This document shows positions 43,802-52,067 of a stretch of 64,000 bases of DNA, in pieces. The translations under genes were made by a program, and so were the position numbers. Under the pieces are notes generated by a model. The model made no database searches. It was not told where the DNA came from and saw nothing but the letters and a program-made list of their open reading frames with translations. This DNA is from J029 sp964482495 (GTDB lineage Bacteria; Planctomycetota; UBA1135), in NCBI GenBank assembly GCA_964482495.1, contig CAYZXS010000009.1, positions 1 through 64,000 of the forward strand, given 5' to 3'. Positions within the stretch are counted from its first letter, which is position 1, and each line of letters starts with the position of its first letter.

Positions 43802-44127
43802 GTCGAGGGCACCTACGGCACCTTAACATTATTCATCGCTCTTTTGTTTTCCTAAAGCGGAAGGCGCCCTCGACCGCCATCACCGGCGGCCCCTCCCCTC
43901 CGCTGCCCGGGCAGGGAAAAAGCGCCGGCCGGCCGGGAACCACCCCCTGCGGCTCAGGCCAGCCAGCGCCAAGATGGAACCGGAATAGGGATCGCCTGGG
44001 AAGGTGCAATCCCCATGCCAATCCCGAGAAAGGCCTTCGGCGCGCGTTCGGTCACCTGCCCGAAACCCGCAAGCGGCGGCGACGGCCAAGAGGCCGCCGC
44101 CACCGGGCAGAGGAAGGGAGCCTCCCC
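43802..44127. other. 326-bp intergenic region with two candidate promoters
   Basis: No gene is visible. It carries the sigma-54 match at 44005-44020, an AT-rich segment at 43823-43856 (unusual for this GC-rich DNA), the GGCACC direct repeat at 43808-43822, and GC-rich hairpins. It separates the regulator pair from the 3' end of a TonB receptor gene read on the same strand. Confidence 0.6.
44005..44020 (-). promoter_or_regulatory. Perfect sigma-54 (-24/-12) promoter match
   Basis: Read on the minus strand, the 16 bases are TGGCATGGGGATTGCA, a full match to TGGCAYRNNNNTTGCW with correct GG/GC spacing. Transcription would start near 43993 and enter the HTH regulator after a leader of about 190 nt. 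No activator-binding palindrome was identified. Confidence 0.55.
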
Positions 44128-46272
44128 CTAGAACGGCACCGAAGCCCCGAGAGTGAGGTTGATGCCGATGCCGTTCGCGCGGCTGTGAGCGGCCCGATAG
44201 GCCACATCCCCAGCGTTGTCGACCACCGCGAAGAACTGCACGCCGTTGTCCAGCGTGTAGCCCGCCCGGAGATGGACCAGGGTGTACCCGGGGACGCCCC
44301 AGGGCCGGATCAGGCCGGAGTTCGGGTCTTGCGGGTCATTGAGGTAGCCGACGTCGCTGCCGAGGCGGGCCGGGTCGACGCGGCTGAAGGCGTTGACCAT
44401 CTCGACGTCGAGGCCGCAGTAGAGGTCATTGGCGGAATCCAGCGGCTCCCAGAGCAGGGACAGCACGCCCCGCAGCGGCGCCGTGTGGCGCAGCGGCACG
44501 TCGTTGGTCTGGTCCTGGCCGATGTTCCACATGACGCTGCCGCCGAGCTGCCAATCAGCGGCCGCCGGCGCCTGGAAGAAGCGGTCCAGCCGGGCGCCGC
44601 CCGCCAGCTCGATGCCCTTGACGAAGGCGTCGCCATTGGCAGAGGTGCGGTAGACCCGCTCGTCGGCCTCGAAGCTGCCGTTGTTGTTGTAGTCGTAGAA
44701 CTTCGAGCCCTGGTAGCTGCCCTTGACGATGTGCTGGAAGTTCGAGAAGTCGGTGAAGTAGAGCGCGGCGTCGGCCACCAGGGTCTCGTCGTCGAACTTG
44801 GCGCCGAGCTCGTAGGTGTTGGCCTGCACAGGGTCCAGGAGCCCGTTCGGCACCAGGACGCCCGCACCCGTCTTGACGATCGCGAAGTTCGGCGCGTACT
44901 GCCGGAAGCCGCTGAAGAAGGAGGCGTAGACGTTGAACTTGTCCCCGAACCAACGCGTCAGCGCCAGTCCGCCGGTGAGGGCGCCTTCGGTGGAGCGGAT
45001 GTCGTCCACGGCCTTGGGTGACCCGGCCGGAGGGGCGTACCACTTGTCCGGCGTGGCCCGGAACAGGAAGTGGTCGTAGCGGGCAGCGGCGAGCAGGCTC
45101 CAGTCCTCGGCGAAGTCCCACTCGTCCTGGATGAAGGCGCCGAGGTTCCACCAGTCCGAGTCGGGGGCGGCCTTGGCGGCCGGCCCCATGCCCCCGGTGT
45201 ACATCGTGAACTGCTCGTCGTCGGGGCTCTCGCCGCGGTCGAGGTGGAAGGCCAGGCCGTAGGTCAGCTCGTGGTCGCCGAACTGCCCCTCGGCCTGGGC
45301 GTCGGCGGTCCAGGTGCGCCAGCGGGCGACGCCCTCGTCGCCGTTGGTCCAGTAGCGCCAGTCCTCCTTGTCCTGGTAGTAGAAGCGCAGGAAGCCGCTC
45401 TCCCAGAGCGCGGTCTCGCGCCGGGAGTGCAGCTCGAGGTTGATGCCGGCGCGGTCGTTCTGATTCGACTGGGTGGTCCGGTAGTGGCGGTAGACCGGGT
45501 TGCGGTGGACCCGCTGCAGGTCGAGCACCAGCCACTCCTCGTCGCTGAGGCGGAACTCGGAATTCCAGTCCAGGTTGCCTTCCCGGCCGCCGGTGTGGCT
45601 CAGGGTGCGGCCGGTGCCGTCCTGGTAGTCGTCGTAGGCGCCGAGGCTGCCGCCGAGCCGCCAGCGCATGAACGGGTTCGCCCCCCAGAGGTCGATCCGC
45701 TCCCGGCGCGCGTTGTTGTTGAAGCCATAGCTGGCCCGGAGCTCCCCGCCCCAGACGCTGCCGCCCTCGGTGTAGTCGACCGGGGGCTTCCGGGTGATGA
45801 AGTTGACGACGCCGCCGAGAGCGTTGGAGCCGTAGAGCACCGAGGCCGGGCCGCGCACGACCTCGATCCGCTCCAGCGACCAGGGATCGACCTTGCCGTA
45901 CATGTCGTCGCCCGCCTGGCCGCCTTCGCCCCAGAAGGTGGACATCGAGTTGCCGTCAACCAGCGCCAGCAGGTTGCCGCCGGACAGGCCCCGGATCACC
46001 AGGTCGCCGGTGGTCCCGGTGCGGTGCTCGACCCACACCCCGGGCTCGAGCCGGAGCGCGTCCACGGCGACGGTCTGGAGCCGGCGCCGGAGCTCCTGCT
46101 CGCTGACGATGTTCACGCCGCGCGGCACCTCCAACGGCTCGTCCTCGTGCCGGCTGGCGGTCACCAGGATCTCCGAGACGGACCTCGGGACCTCCAGGTC
46201 CTGGGGGTCCGGCGGAGGCTCTTGCGCTTGGGGAGCGGCGAGGAAGACTGCGGAGAGCAACAGGGATGACAT
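44128..46272 (-). CDS. TonB-dependent outer-membrane receptor 1
   Basis: This 714-residue receptor has a signal peptide (MSSLLLSAVFLAAPQAQ), the candidate TonB box VSEILVTA, and a plug domain at about 40-160 (LRLEPGVWVEHR, VIRGLSGGNLLALVDG, ERIEVVRGPASVLYGSNALGGVVNFITR). A beta barrel ends in an aromatic SVPF. An EF-hand-like DYNNNGSFEADE loop could bind Ca2+. The substrate (siderophore, cobalamin, haem or glycan) is not evident. I chose the ATG at 46272 because it begins the signal peptide. It is the last gene of the TonB operon. Confidence 0.88.
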   Translation of the reverse strand: MSSLLLSAVFLAAPQAQEPPPDPQDLEVPRSVSEILVTASRHEDEPLEVPRGVNIVSEQELRRRLQTVAVDALRLEPGVWVEHRTGTTGDLVIRGLSGGNLLALVDGNSMSTFWGEGGQAGDDMYGKVDPWSLERIEVVRGPASVLYGSNALGGVVNFITRKPPVDYTEGGSVWGGELRASYGFNNNARRERIDLWGANPFMRWRLGGSLGAYDDYQDGTGRTLSHTGGREGNLDWNSEFRLSDEEWLVLDLQRVHRNPVYRHYRTTQSNQNDRAGINLELHSRRETALWESGFLRFYYQDKEDWRYWTNGDEGVARWRTWTADAQAEGQFGDHELTYGLAFHLDRGESPDDEQFTMYTGGMGPAAKAAPDSDWWNLGAFIQDEWDFAEDWSLLAAARYDHFLFRATPDKWYAPPAGSPKAVDDIRSTEGALTGGLALTRWFGDKFNVYASFFSGFRQYAPNFAIVKTGAGVLVPNGLLDPVQANTYELGAKFDDETLVADAALYFTDFSNFQHIVKGSYQGSKFYDYNNNGSFEADERVYRTSANGDAFVKGIELAGGARLDRFFQAPAAADWQLGGSVMWNIGQDQTNDVPLRHTAPLRGVLSLLWEPLDSANDLYCGLDVEMVNAFSRVDPARLGSDVGYLNDPQDPNSGLIRPWGVPGYTLVHLRAGYTLDNGVQFFAVVDNAGDVAYRAAHSRANGIGINLTLGASVPF

Positions 46273-46420
46273 GGTGCCGCCCAAGGGGCAATCCGCGTGC
46301 CCGCCCATTCCACGCGTTTCTGACTGGATTTCGTTACAGCGGGGGAACTCCGGTCCCGCCCCTGCACCAGTCCGCCGCGCCGGTTCCCCAGCGGCTCGAC
46401 CGGCCTGCGCCGAGGGGCGA

Positions 46421-47260
46421 TCAGGAGCGGCGGTCGGACTCGCCGATCTGGAAGCGGAACTGGATCGGCACCTCGCCCTGGACCGCCACCCCGTCCCGGG
46501 TCGCCGGCCGGAAGGCGCCTGGCTCCCAGTTCCGCACCGCCTCGAGGGCGGCGTCGTCGAGGATCTTGCGGCCCGTGGAGCGGGTCACCACCAGGTCGAG
46601 CAGCTCGCCGGTGGCGCTGACGGTGGCGGTCAGGAGGACGGTGCCCTCCCAACCGCGGCTAATCGCCAGCCCCGGGTAACGGGGCGGCGGACTCAGCTCG
46701 GGGTCCGGGTCGTAGCTGGCCTCGACGCGGGAGGCGGAGCTCGCGGTCACGGTCGCGGTGTCGCTCTGGGCGGCCTCCGGATTCTCCTCCTCGGGCGCCG
46801 GATCCGGATCCTCGACCGGCTCGGAGGGAGTGGGCTCAGGGACCGCGAGGGGCTCAGCCGACCGCTCGACGGCGCTGAGGTCCTCCCGGCGCGGGTGGGC
46901 CGCGGGTCGGGTCATCCAGTCGACCGGGAAGATCTCCTCGAGCTCCTCGAAGACGGGGACGAGCTCTGGCTCGGCGATCGGGGGTGGCTCCAGCACCAGG
47001 GTCAGCTCCGGCTCCGCCTCTGCCTGGACCGAGACCGCGGCCTCGGTCCGGATCCTCAGCTCAGGCGGCACCCGGGGCTCCTCGCCGCGCAGGAAGACCG
47101 CCCCCAGCCAGGCCAGCCCGCCCACGGCCAGGGCCCCGTGCAGCCCGATCGAGGCCGCGAAGGCCTTGCCCAGGGCAGGCGGCGAGAAGACTCGTCCTGC
47201 GCCGCTCCCGCCCCAGGGGCGGGGACGAGGCCGGAGGACGGGCTTGGGAGAGGAAGTCAT
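46421..47260 (-). CDS. tonB: Energy transducer TonB
   Basis: This 279-residue protein has a basic N-terminus, one transmembrane helix (about 32-56) and a long Pro/Glu-rich periplasmic spacer (about 60-170). The C-terminal TonB domain reads ELSPPPRYPGLAISRGWEGTVLL, TGELLDLVV.RSTGRKILDDAALEAVRNW, then FRPATRDG. It transfers proton-motive energy to outer-membrane receptors. It lies between two receptor genes, so it is likely dedicated to them. ExbB and ExbD are not in the window. Confidence 0.92.
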   Translation of the reverse strand: MTSSPKPVLRPRPRPWGGSGAGRVFSPPALGKAFAASIGLHGALAVGGLAWLGAVFLRGEEPRVPPELRIRTEAAVSVQAEAEPELTLVLEPPPIAEPELVPVFEELEEIFPVDWMTRPAAHPRREDLSAVERSAEPLAVPEPTPSEPVEDPDPAPEEENPEAAQSDTATVTASSASRVEASYDPDPELSPPPRYPGLAISRGWEGTVLLTATVSATGELLDLVVTRSTGRKILDDAALEAVRNWEPGAFRPATRDGVAVQGEVPIQFRFQIGESDRRS

Positions 47261-47327
47261 GGCGGAGGAGCGGGTGCCGGAGGCCTCGGCAGCAATCCTC
47301 GTGCCGGGCTGACGGACCCGGCGGGAC

Positions 47328-49448
47328 TCAGAATCGTAGCTCGCAGGTGACGATCACGCTCCGGCCGGGGCCGTTCAGGCCGGAGCCGTGGACCCGGTAG
47401 TCCTTGTCCCCGAGGTTCTCGAGGCTCAGGCCCAGGTCGACGTCCGCGCTCAAGGGCACGCCGGCGCTGACCCCGAAGACGGTGTAGCCGGGGGTGCCGC
47501 CCGGCGGGATGCGGCTGGTATCGGCCTCGTCCCGGAGCGCCATCTGGTCCTGGTCGTCGACCATCCAAGCCCAACCCTCGGCCCACCAACCGGTCGCCTC
47601 GGGCTGGTACCTCAGGTCGAGCACGCCCTGGAAGGGCATCAGCCGGTCCACCGGCCGCCGGACCACGACCGCGGCCGGCTCCTTGAGCTGATCGACCTCG
47701 CCGTCCATCCAGGAGACCAGCAGGCCGCTGGACCAGCGGTCGCTCCAATGCCGGCGCAGGTCGAGCTCGAGGCCGTGGATCCAGCCGTCGCCGACGTTGT
47801 CCTTGCGCACGATCGGCGTGCCGCCGGCGTTGGTGGCGCCGGTGGGCGAGCGCACGATCATGTCCGAGATCCAAGTGCGGTAGACCGAGCCCTGCCAGCT
47901 CCAGTCCGGTGCGCTGCCCTTGGTCCCCAGCTCGAGCTGCACGAAGCTCTCGGGGTCCAGGCCCAGGGTCGGCAGCTCGGCGACGCTGGTGTCCTCGAAG
48001 GCCGTGGTGTCGGACAGGTTCGGGGCCCGGAAGCCCTGCGACAGGCCGGCGTAGAGGTTGTTGTCCGGCCCGAGCCACCAGACGCCGCGCAGGCTTCCGA
48101 CCAGCGCGTTCCAGTCCTCCTCGAGGCTCATGCGGCCGCCGCCGACCGGATCCAGGACGCGGTCGGCGTCCATCGACACCCGGGTGAAGCGCAGGCCAGG
48201 AAACAGGCTCCAACTCTCCCCGGCGATCTCGTCCTGGACATAGGCCGCGATCGTCGAATAGGTGGCGTCGTCGGCCACCGGTCCCTGGATGTCGGAGCCC
48301 GTCAGCGCGCCCTTGACGTAGTTGTCGCGGAAGCTGCTGACGGTCTCCTGGTGAGCCTCGAAGCCCCAGGACCAGCGGCCGGCGGCGGACTCGCTCTCGA
48401 AGCGGGCCAGCAGGCCGAGGTCGCGGACCTCGAAGCCCTGGATGTCGCGGCGAGTGCCGGCGCCCTTCCCGGCGCGGCGGCGGTCGCGCTCCTCGGCGTG
48501 GCGCTGCCAGCTCAGGGTGATGGTGCCGGCGTCCCACAGGCCGCCGCCTTCGGTCCATGCGGCCCGGCCATAGACCAGGTCGCGGACCTGGTCGTGCTCG
48601 CGGCGCAGCTCCTTACCGACCGAGGTGCCGGCGTAGGACTGGGCGAAGACCGTCTTGTGCGTCCGCGGCACGTCGATCTGGCGCACGGTCTGAGCCGCGA
48701 GGGTCAGCTCGAGGCCGCTGTCGAGGTAGCGGTCGAAGCGGAGGTCGCCGTCGCGCTCCTCGTAACCGGTGGCCGGCTGGAGGCCGGTGTCGGCGCCGCC
48801 CTTGAGGTCGTTGAAGTCCTTGCCGGTGTAGCCGGCGAGCAGGCCCCAGTCGCCGCCCGATCGCAGGTCGAGCTCGGCGCGGCCGACCCAGGAGTCCTCG
48901 GCCGAGGCGTAGCGGCCGTAGAGGGCGCCGCCGACCGTCAGGCCGCTCCCGTCCTCACCGCGGGCGGCGCGGCGGGTGACGGCGTTGACGGTGCCGCCGA
49001 CCGCGTCGCTGCCGTAGAGCACGCTGCTCGGGCCACGGACCAGCTCCAGGCGCTCCACGGTCAGCGAGTCGACGGTGCTCCAGTACTGGTTCGGGCCGTC
49101 GCGGAAGGCGCTGTGGTTGAGCCGGACGCCGTCGACCAGGAGCAGGTTGCGGAAGCCGGTGAACCCACGGATGAAGGGGGAGGACTGGCCGTAGGCCGTC
49201 TTCTGCACCATGACCGAGGCCTGCCGGCCGAGCGCCTCCGGCAGGCTGCGGGTCGCCCCGAGCAGCTCCTCGCGGCCGATCAAGGCGGCGGACCAGGGTG
49301 CCTCGAGGGGGTCTTGGGCCGAGGCGTTGGCGGTGACCAGGATCTCGGCGGCGGGCGGCGGGGCGGGGTCCTGCGCCGCAGCGCAGGGCGCGAGGGAGGT
49401 CCAGGCGACCGCCGCCGGGAAGACGGGGAGGGAGAGGGCGATGCGCAT
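47328..49448 (-). CDS. TonB-dependent outer-membrane receptor 2
   Basis: This 706-residue receptor has a signal peptide to about residue 25 (APCAAAQ), a candidate TonB box AEILVTA, and a plug with SSPFIRGFTGFRNLLLVDGVRLNHSAF and ERLELVRGPSSVLYGSDAVGGTVNAVTR. This FIRGFTG..LLVDGVR plug version is common in haem/haemoglobin receptors (HmuR/HasR-like), so haem is a candidate ligand. The barrel ends ...VIVTCELRF, with the terminal Phe required for BAM. The start is the ATG at 49448. Confidence 0.88.
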   Translation of the reverse strand: MRIALSLPVFPAAVAWTSLAPCAAAQDPAPPPAAEILVTANASAQDPLEAPWSAALIGREELLGATRSLPEALGRQASVMVQKTAYGQSSPFIRGFTGFRNLLLVDGVRLNHSAFRDGPNQYWSTVDSLTVERLELVRGPSSVLYGSDAVGGTVNAVTRRAARGEDGSGLTVGGALYGRYASAEDSWVGRAELDLRSGGDWGLLAGYTGKDFNDLKGGADTGLQPATGYEERDGDLRFDRYLDSGLELTLAAQTVRQIDVPRTHKTVFAQSYAGTSVGKELRREHDQVRDLVYGRAAWTEGGGLWDAGTITLSWQRHAEERDRRRAGKGAGTRRDIQGFEVRDLGLLARFESESAAGRWSWGFEAHQETVSSFRDNYVKGALTGSDIQGPVADDATYSTIAAYVQDEIAGESWSLFPGLRFTRVSMDADRVLDPVGGGRMSLEEDWNALVGSLRGVWWLGPDNNLYAGLSQGFRAPNLSDTTAFEDTSVAELPTLGLDPESFVQLELGTKGSAPDWSWQGSVYRTWISDMIVRSPTGATNAGGTPIVRKDNVGDGWIHGLELDLRRHWSDRWSSGLLVSWMDGEVDQLKEPAAVVVRRPVDRLMPFQGVLDLRYQPEATGWWAEGWAWMVDDQDQMALRDEADTSRIPPGGTPGYTVFGVSAGVPLSADVDLGLSLENLGDKDYRVHGSGLNGPGRSVIVTCELRF

Positions 49449-49495
49449 GAGCCACGGCAAACGAGGGCAAGCGGGCGCGGTTCAGCGATTCCCGG

Positions 49496-50209
49496 TCAGA
49501 GGGAGACGCCGGATGGTGAGCCCCCGTCCAGGCTCCAGCAGGCCAGGCGGTAGAGCGGCGCCAGCCGGCCCAGGTCGGCCACCACGCCGGGGCCGAAGTC
49601 CTCGCCCGCCGCCGCGACCTCGGCCGCGGGGAGCCGCTGGACCACCTCGAGGCTGCTCTCGCCCGGCCGCAGCAGGCCCGCGAGGTCGCGCCAATCGCGG
49701 CTGCTCATGCCGTCCAAGGGCCGCGCGCCCCCACCGTCCACCTCGAGCTGGAAGCCCGGGGCGGCCCCGGCGGCCGCGCGCAGGGCCTCTTGGCCGTCCT
49801 GCTCCTCGGCGCGCTTGAGCAGCACGTTCAGGTCGTACCAAGCGCCGGCGTCGATGCGCAACCCCCAGTAGGCCCCCGCCTGGTCCAAGCCGAGCTGGAA
49901 GTGGACGTTGTTGAGCGCTGAGTCCAGGTCCTTGCCCAGCTCATTGCCGAGGAACCGCTGCAGGGCCTGGCGCGACTTCTTGTCCCGGAACAGCATGGTC
50001 CGCTGCCGCCGGACCCGCTTGCGGTTGCTGTGGTGCGGGTGATGGAGGCTCTCGCGCCTGTCGAGCGGGATGCCCTCCGCCGCGAAGCCAGCCTTGAGCT
50101 CGTCGCCCACCGCCTGCAGACGCCGGCGGAGCTCGAGGCGACGGCCGTTCCACTCTGGGTCGCCCTGGAAGCGGGCCTGGTAGAGCTCGAAGTCAGCGGC
50201 GGTGAACAT
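49496..50209 (-). CDS. Hypothetical protein heading the TonB operon
   Basis: I do not recognise this 237-residue protein. The N-terminal part is charged (HHPHHSNRKRVRRQRTMLFRDKKSR) and the rest alternates helices with beta strands, with no signal peptide or membrane segment, so it is cytoplasmic. It ends 47 bp before receptor 2 and is probably cotranscribed with it. It may relate to handling of the imported compound; that is inference from position only. Confidence 0.5.
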   Translation of the reverse strand: MFTAADFELYQARFQGDPEWNGRRLELRRRLQAVGDELKAGFAAEGIPLDRRESLHHPHHSNRKRVRRQRTMLFRDKKSRQALQRFLGNELGKDLDSALNNVHFQLGLDQAGAYWGLRIDAGAWYDLNVLLKRAEEQDGQEALRAAAGAAPGFQLEVDGGGARPLDGMSSRDWRDLAGLLRPGESSLEVVQRLPAAEVAAAGEDFGPGVVADLGRLAPLYRLACWSLDGGSPSGVSL

Positions 50210-50218
50210 GGCGGAGAG

Positions 50219-50224
50219 AGGATA
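50219..50224 (-). promoter_or_regulatory. Candidate -10 (TATCCT) of the TonB operon
   Basis: TATCCT is 9 nt before the ATG at 50209, immediately downstream of a strong terminator, so the operon has its own promoter. Confidence 0.45.
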
Positions 50225-50240
50225 GGGCCGCGGGAGAATG

Positions 50241-50274
50241 AAAAAAGCGGCCCTGGCGCAAGCGCCAGGACCGC
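50241..50274 (-). terminator. Rho-independent terminator
   Basis: Read on the minus strand, a 13-bp stem (one G-T pair, arms 50262-50274 and 50247-50259) with a two-base tip is followed directly by six T. This is the clearest intrinsic terminator in the window. It ends transcripts coming from the lemA pair or from an RNA gene in the upstream 285 bp. Confidence 0.85.
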
Positions 50275-50559
50275 AACTCCATCCCCTCAGATGGCACCAA
50301 TAAATGGCGTTCTTTTCACCGGCCGGCGCAGGGAACGCGCCGCCGGGTGGTGCCAGGTGAGGCTGGGAGAATCAAAGAACTCGGACTTGCGCCCGCGTGG
50401 GAGTTTAGTCCCGAAACCGTCGCAGGTTAGGGTGATTTTCTGGCCTTCCTGGCCTTGCCGCCGCAGCAAGGCGGGAGAGCGGCCTCGAACTTCGAAGTCG
50501 CAATTTCGTGATTTTCTACAAAAGCTGGAGATACAACGAGCAATCAAGGAACTCGCGCC
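50275..50559. other. 285-bp AT-richer intergenic region, possible small RNA
   Basis: No convincing protein gene is present. Base composition is visibly less GC-rich than the neighbours. On the minus strand the sequence can form a GGCACCA/TGGTGCC closing stem enclosing a GC-rich hairpin (CCGGCGGCGC/GCGCCGGCCGG), just upstream of the terminator. It could be a long 3' UTR or a noncoding RNA. It did not match 6S, SRP or tmRNA motifs that I know. Confidence 0.35.
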
Positions 50560-51228
50560 TCATCCGCGGAAGAGGTAGTCGGGCATCAGCCCCCGCAGGT
50601 CGAGCAGCTCCTGGAGGCGACCGGGCAGCCCCTCCGCCTGGAGGCGGCCGCGGCAGAAGCTGGCCAGGGTCCGGCCCTCGAGCTCGATCGCGGTCTTCGG
50701 ACGCTGCAACAGGTGCTCCATCATCCGGGTGTGGCAGAAGTCGTAGGCGAACTTCTTGTCCTCCCCCTTGACCTCGAAGCGCTTCGAGAACTCCACCGAC
50801 TCGAAGTCGATGTCGGCGAAACCCACCGCCTGCCCGATCTTGTGGAAGAAGCTCTCCGGGTGGATGCGCAGCTCGGGGAAGGCCCTCTCGAGTTCGACGG
50901 TCACCACCGAGAGGTAGTGGTGCTGCGTGTTCTTGCCGCTGCCGGTCTGGTAGTGGAAGTTGAAGCTCTCCGCCGGGTAGCCCCGCCACTCCCCCCAGGC
51001 GTGGTCATAGGCGTAGCGGTTGCTGCCGGCGCGTAGCCGGTCCAGGAAGCGGAAGCTCTTGGCGAGCGCGCGGTCCTTCTTCTGCCGGTAGGACCAGCCG
51101 TTCGCGGCGGCGAAGGCCTCGTAGCCGGCGGCCCGCTCCTTGGCCTTCTTCCAGTTCCACCACAACGCCAGCGGCACGACCACCGCCACCAAGATCCCGA
51201 ACAAGACGTGGGGCATGGACTCCCCCAT
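50560..51228 (-). CDS. Membrane-anchored hypothetical protein, LemA partner (DUF3137-like)
   Basis: This 222-residue protein has one N-terminal transmembrane helix (about 7-25) and a basic linker, then a cytoplasmic alpha/beta domain (YQTGSGKNTQHHYLSVVTVEL, IHPESFFHKIGQAVGFADIDFESVEFSKRFEV). The layout recalls DUF3137 proteins often encoded next to lemA; the match is by eye. Its start is 6 bp after the lemA stop, so the two form an operon. Confidence 0.6.
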   Translation of the reverse strand: MGESMPHVLFGILVAVVVPLALWWNWKKAKERAAGYEAFAAANGWSYRQKKDRALAKSFRFLDRLRAGSNRYAYDHAWGEWRGYPAESFNFHYQTGSGKNTQHHYLSVVTVELERAFPELRIHPESFFHKIGQAVGFADIDFESVEFSKRFEVKGEDKKFAYDFCHTRMMEHLLQRPKTAIELEGRTLASFCRGRLQAEGLPGRLQELLDLRGLMPDYLFRG

Positions 51229-51233
51229 CGCGG

Positions 51234-51788
51234 CTAGAAGCTCACCTCGACCGGCTCGCGGGCGGCGGACACGTCGAGCTCGAAGAAGTCCCGCAGCGGG
51301 AAGCTGAACATGCCGGCGACGACGTTCGAGGGGAACTGCTGGACCTTGTTGTTGTTCTCGCGGATGTTGCCGTTGTAGAAGCGCAGCGCGGCCTGGATGC
51401 GGTCCTCGGTGTTGGCCAGCTCCTTCTGCAGCTCGAGGAAGTTGGCGCTGGCCTTGAGATCGGGGTAGGCCTCGAGGCGGACCATCAAGCTGCCGAGCGC
51501 CTGCTGCAGCTGCGACTCATCGGCGGCGTGCTCGGCCACCGAGCCGTGGCCGGCGGCGGCCCGCTCGCGCATCGCCACCACCTGCTCGATCAGCTCCCGC
51601 TCGTGGGCGGCGTAGCCCTTGACGGTGTTGAGCAGGTTCGGGATCAGGTCGTAGCGACGCTTGAGCTCGGTGTCGACGTTCGACCAGGCCTCGTCGCACT
51701 GATTGCGGACCGAGACCAGGCCGTTGTAGAGCAGGACGAAGACCAGGAGCAGGAGGGCGGAGACGCCGATGAAGGGGAGCCAGACCAT
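51234..51788 (-). CDS. lemA: LemA family protein
   Basis: This 184-residue protein has an N-terminal transmembrane helix (about 5-25) and the LemA helical bundle: NQCDEAWSNVDTELKRRYDLIPNLLNTVKGY, then NFLELQKELANTEDRIQAALRFYN and the end FPSNVVAGMF...FFEL. The cellular role of LemA is not established. A TAGGAT 6 nt before the ATG would give a leaderless message. Confidence 0.94.
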   Translation of the reverse strand: MVWLPFIGVSALLLLVFVLLYNGLVSVRNQCDEAWSNVDTELKRRYDLIPNLLNTVKGYAAHERELIEQVVAMRERAAAGHGSVAEHAADESQLQQALGSLMVRLEAYPDLKASANFLELQKELANTEDRIQAALRFYNGNIRENNNKVQQFPSNVVAGMFSFPLRDFFELDVSAAREPVEVSF

Positions 51789-51794
51789 GAGCGG

Positions 51795-51800
51795 ATCCTA
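51795..51800 (-). promoter_or_regulatory. Candidate -10 (TAGGAT) of lemA
   Basis: TAGGAT followed by 6 nt and the lemA ATG; a leaderless layout. Confidence 0.5.
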
Positions 51801-51854
51801 CGCCGACCGGCGGCCCGGCCTTCAGCGATCCCGGGAGATCCCTGGATTTCCTGG

Positions 51855-51882
51855 TTGACAGCGGCCGTTTCACCGCTAGCCT
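51855..51882 (+). promoter_or_regulatory. Promoter of the methionine leader
   Basis: A perfect -35 TTGACA (51855-51860) is followed by a 16-bp spacer and TAGCCT (51877-51882). Transcription would start near 51889, about 57 nt before the leader ORF and 215 nt before the first enzyme gene. This is the only TTGACA-type promoter I found in the window. Confidence 0.55.
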
Positions 51883-51930
51883 TTCTCGCCACGCCGGGGC
51901 GCCGCCCCCGCGCGACACAGAATCGTGAGC

Positions 51931-52018
51931 GACCTCGTCCTCAGCATGCGAATGGCGATGCACATGCCCGGCCCGGGCGGTGCGTCCCTGCAGGCATGCT
52001 TTGCATAGCGACGAGGTT
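51931..52018 (+). promoter_or_regulatory. RNA stem flanking the leader ORF
   Basis: GACCTCGTC (51931-51939) can pair with GACGAGGTT (52010-52018), nine pairs with one G-U. The arms bracket the leader ORF, and the right arm starts one base after its stop codon. A translating ribosome would therefore disrupt it, as expected of an attenuator pause or anti-terminator structure. Confidence 0.4.
51946..52008 (+). CDS. Methionine-rich leader peptide
   Basis: A 20-codon ORF reads MRMAMHMPGPGG... and ends at TAG, with Met at codons 1, 3, 5 and 7. An in-frame GTG at 51925 could extend it by seven residues. It lies between a promoter and a terminator-like hairpin upstream of a methionine-pathway operon. 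Stalling at Met codons when charged tRNA-Met is scarce would be the signal. There is no good Shine-Dalgarno, but leaderless or SD-poor starts are common here. The peptide itself probably has no function. Confidence 0.55.
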   Translation: MRMAMHMPGPGGASLQACFA

Positions 52019-52035
52019 CTCCTCCTTCCTGCATC

Positions 52036-52067
52036 GGACCATCGCTCGGGCGATGGTCTCTTCGTTT
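52036..52067 (+). terminator. Attenuator hairpin of the methionine operon
   Basis: A perfect 9-bp stem, GACCATCGC/GCGATGGTC (52037-52045 and 52050-52058), with a TCGG tetraloop is followed by the T-rich tract TCTTCGTTT. It is 28 nt past the leader stop codon and 37 nt before the first enzyme start, where an attenuator is expected. The T tract is interrupted by C and G, so termination may be partial. Confidence 0.55.

Noticed and set aside
46273..46420. Possible cobalamin riboswitch before TonB receptor 1
   Set aside because: A GGGGAACCGG hairpin and a CGCTGTAACG segment are suggestive, but the conserved B12-box (GCCACTG...GAAGCC.GGAGACC) is absent and the order of elements does not fit.
50287..50547. 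86-codon minus-strand ORF in the lemA-TonB gap
   Set aside because: It lacks a plausible start context and matches no family. The ORF spans the structured segment before the terminator, so noncoding RNA or UTR is more likely.
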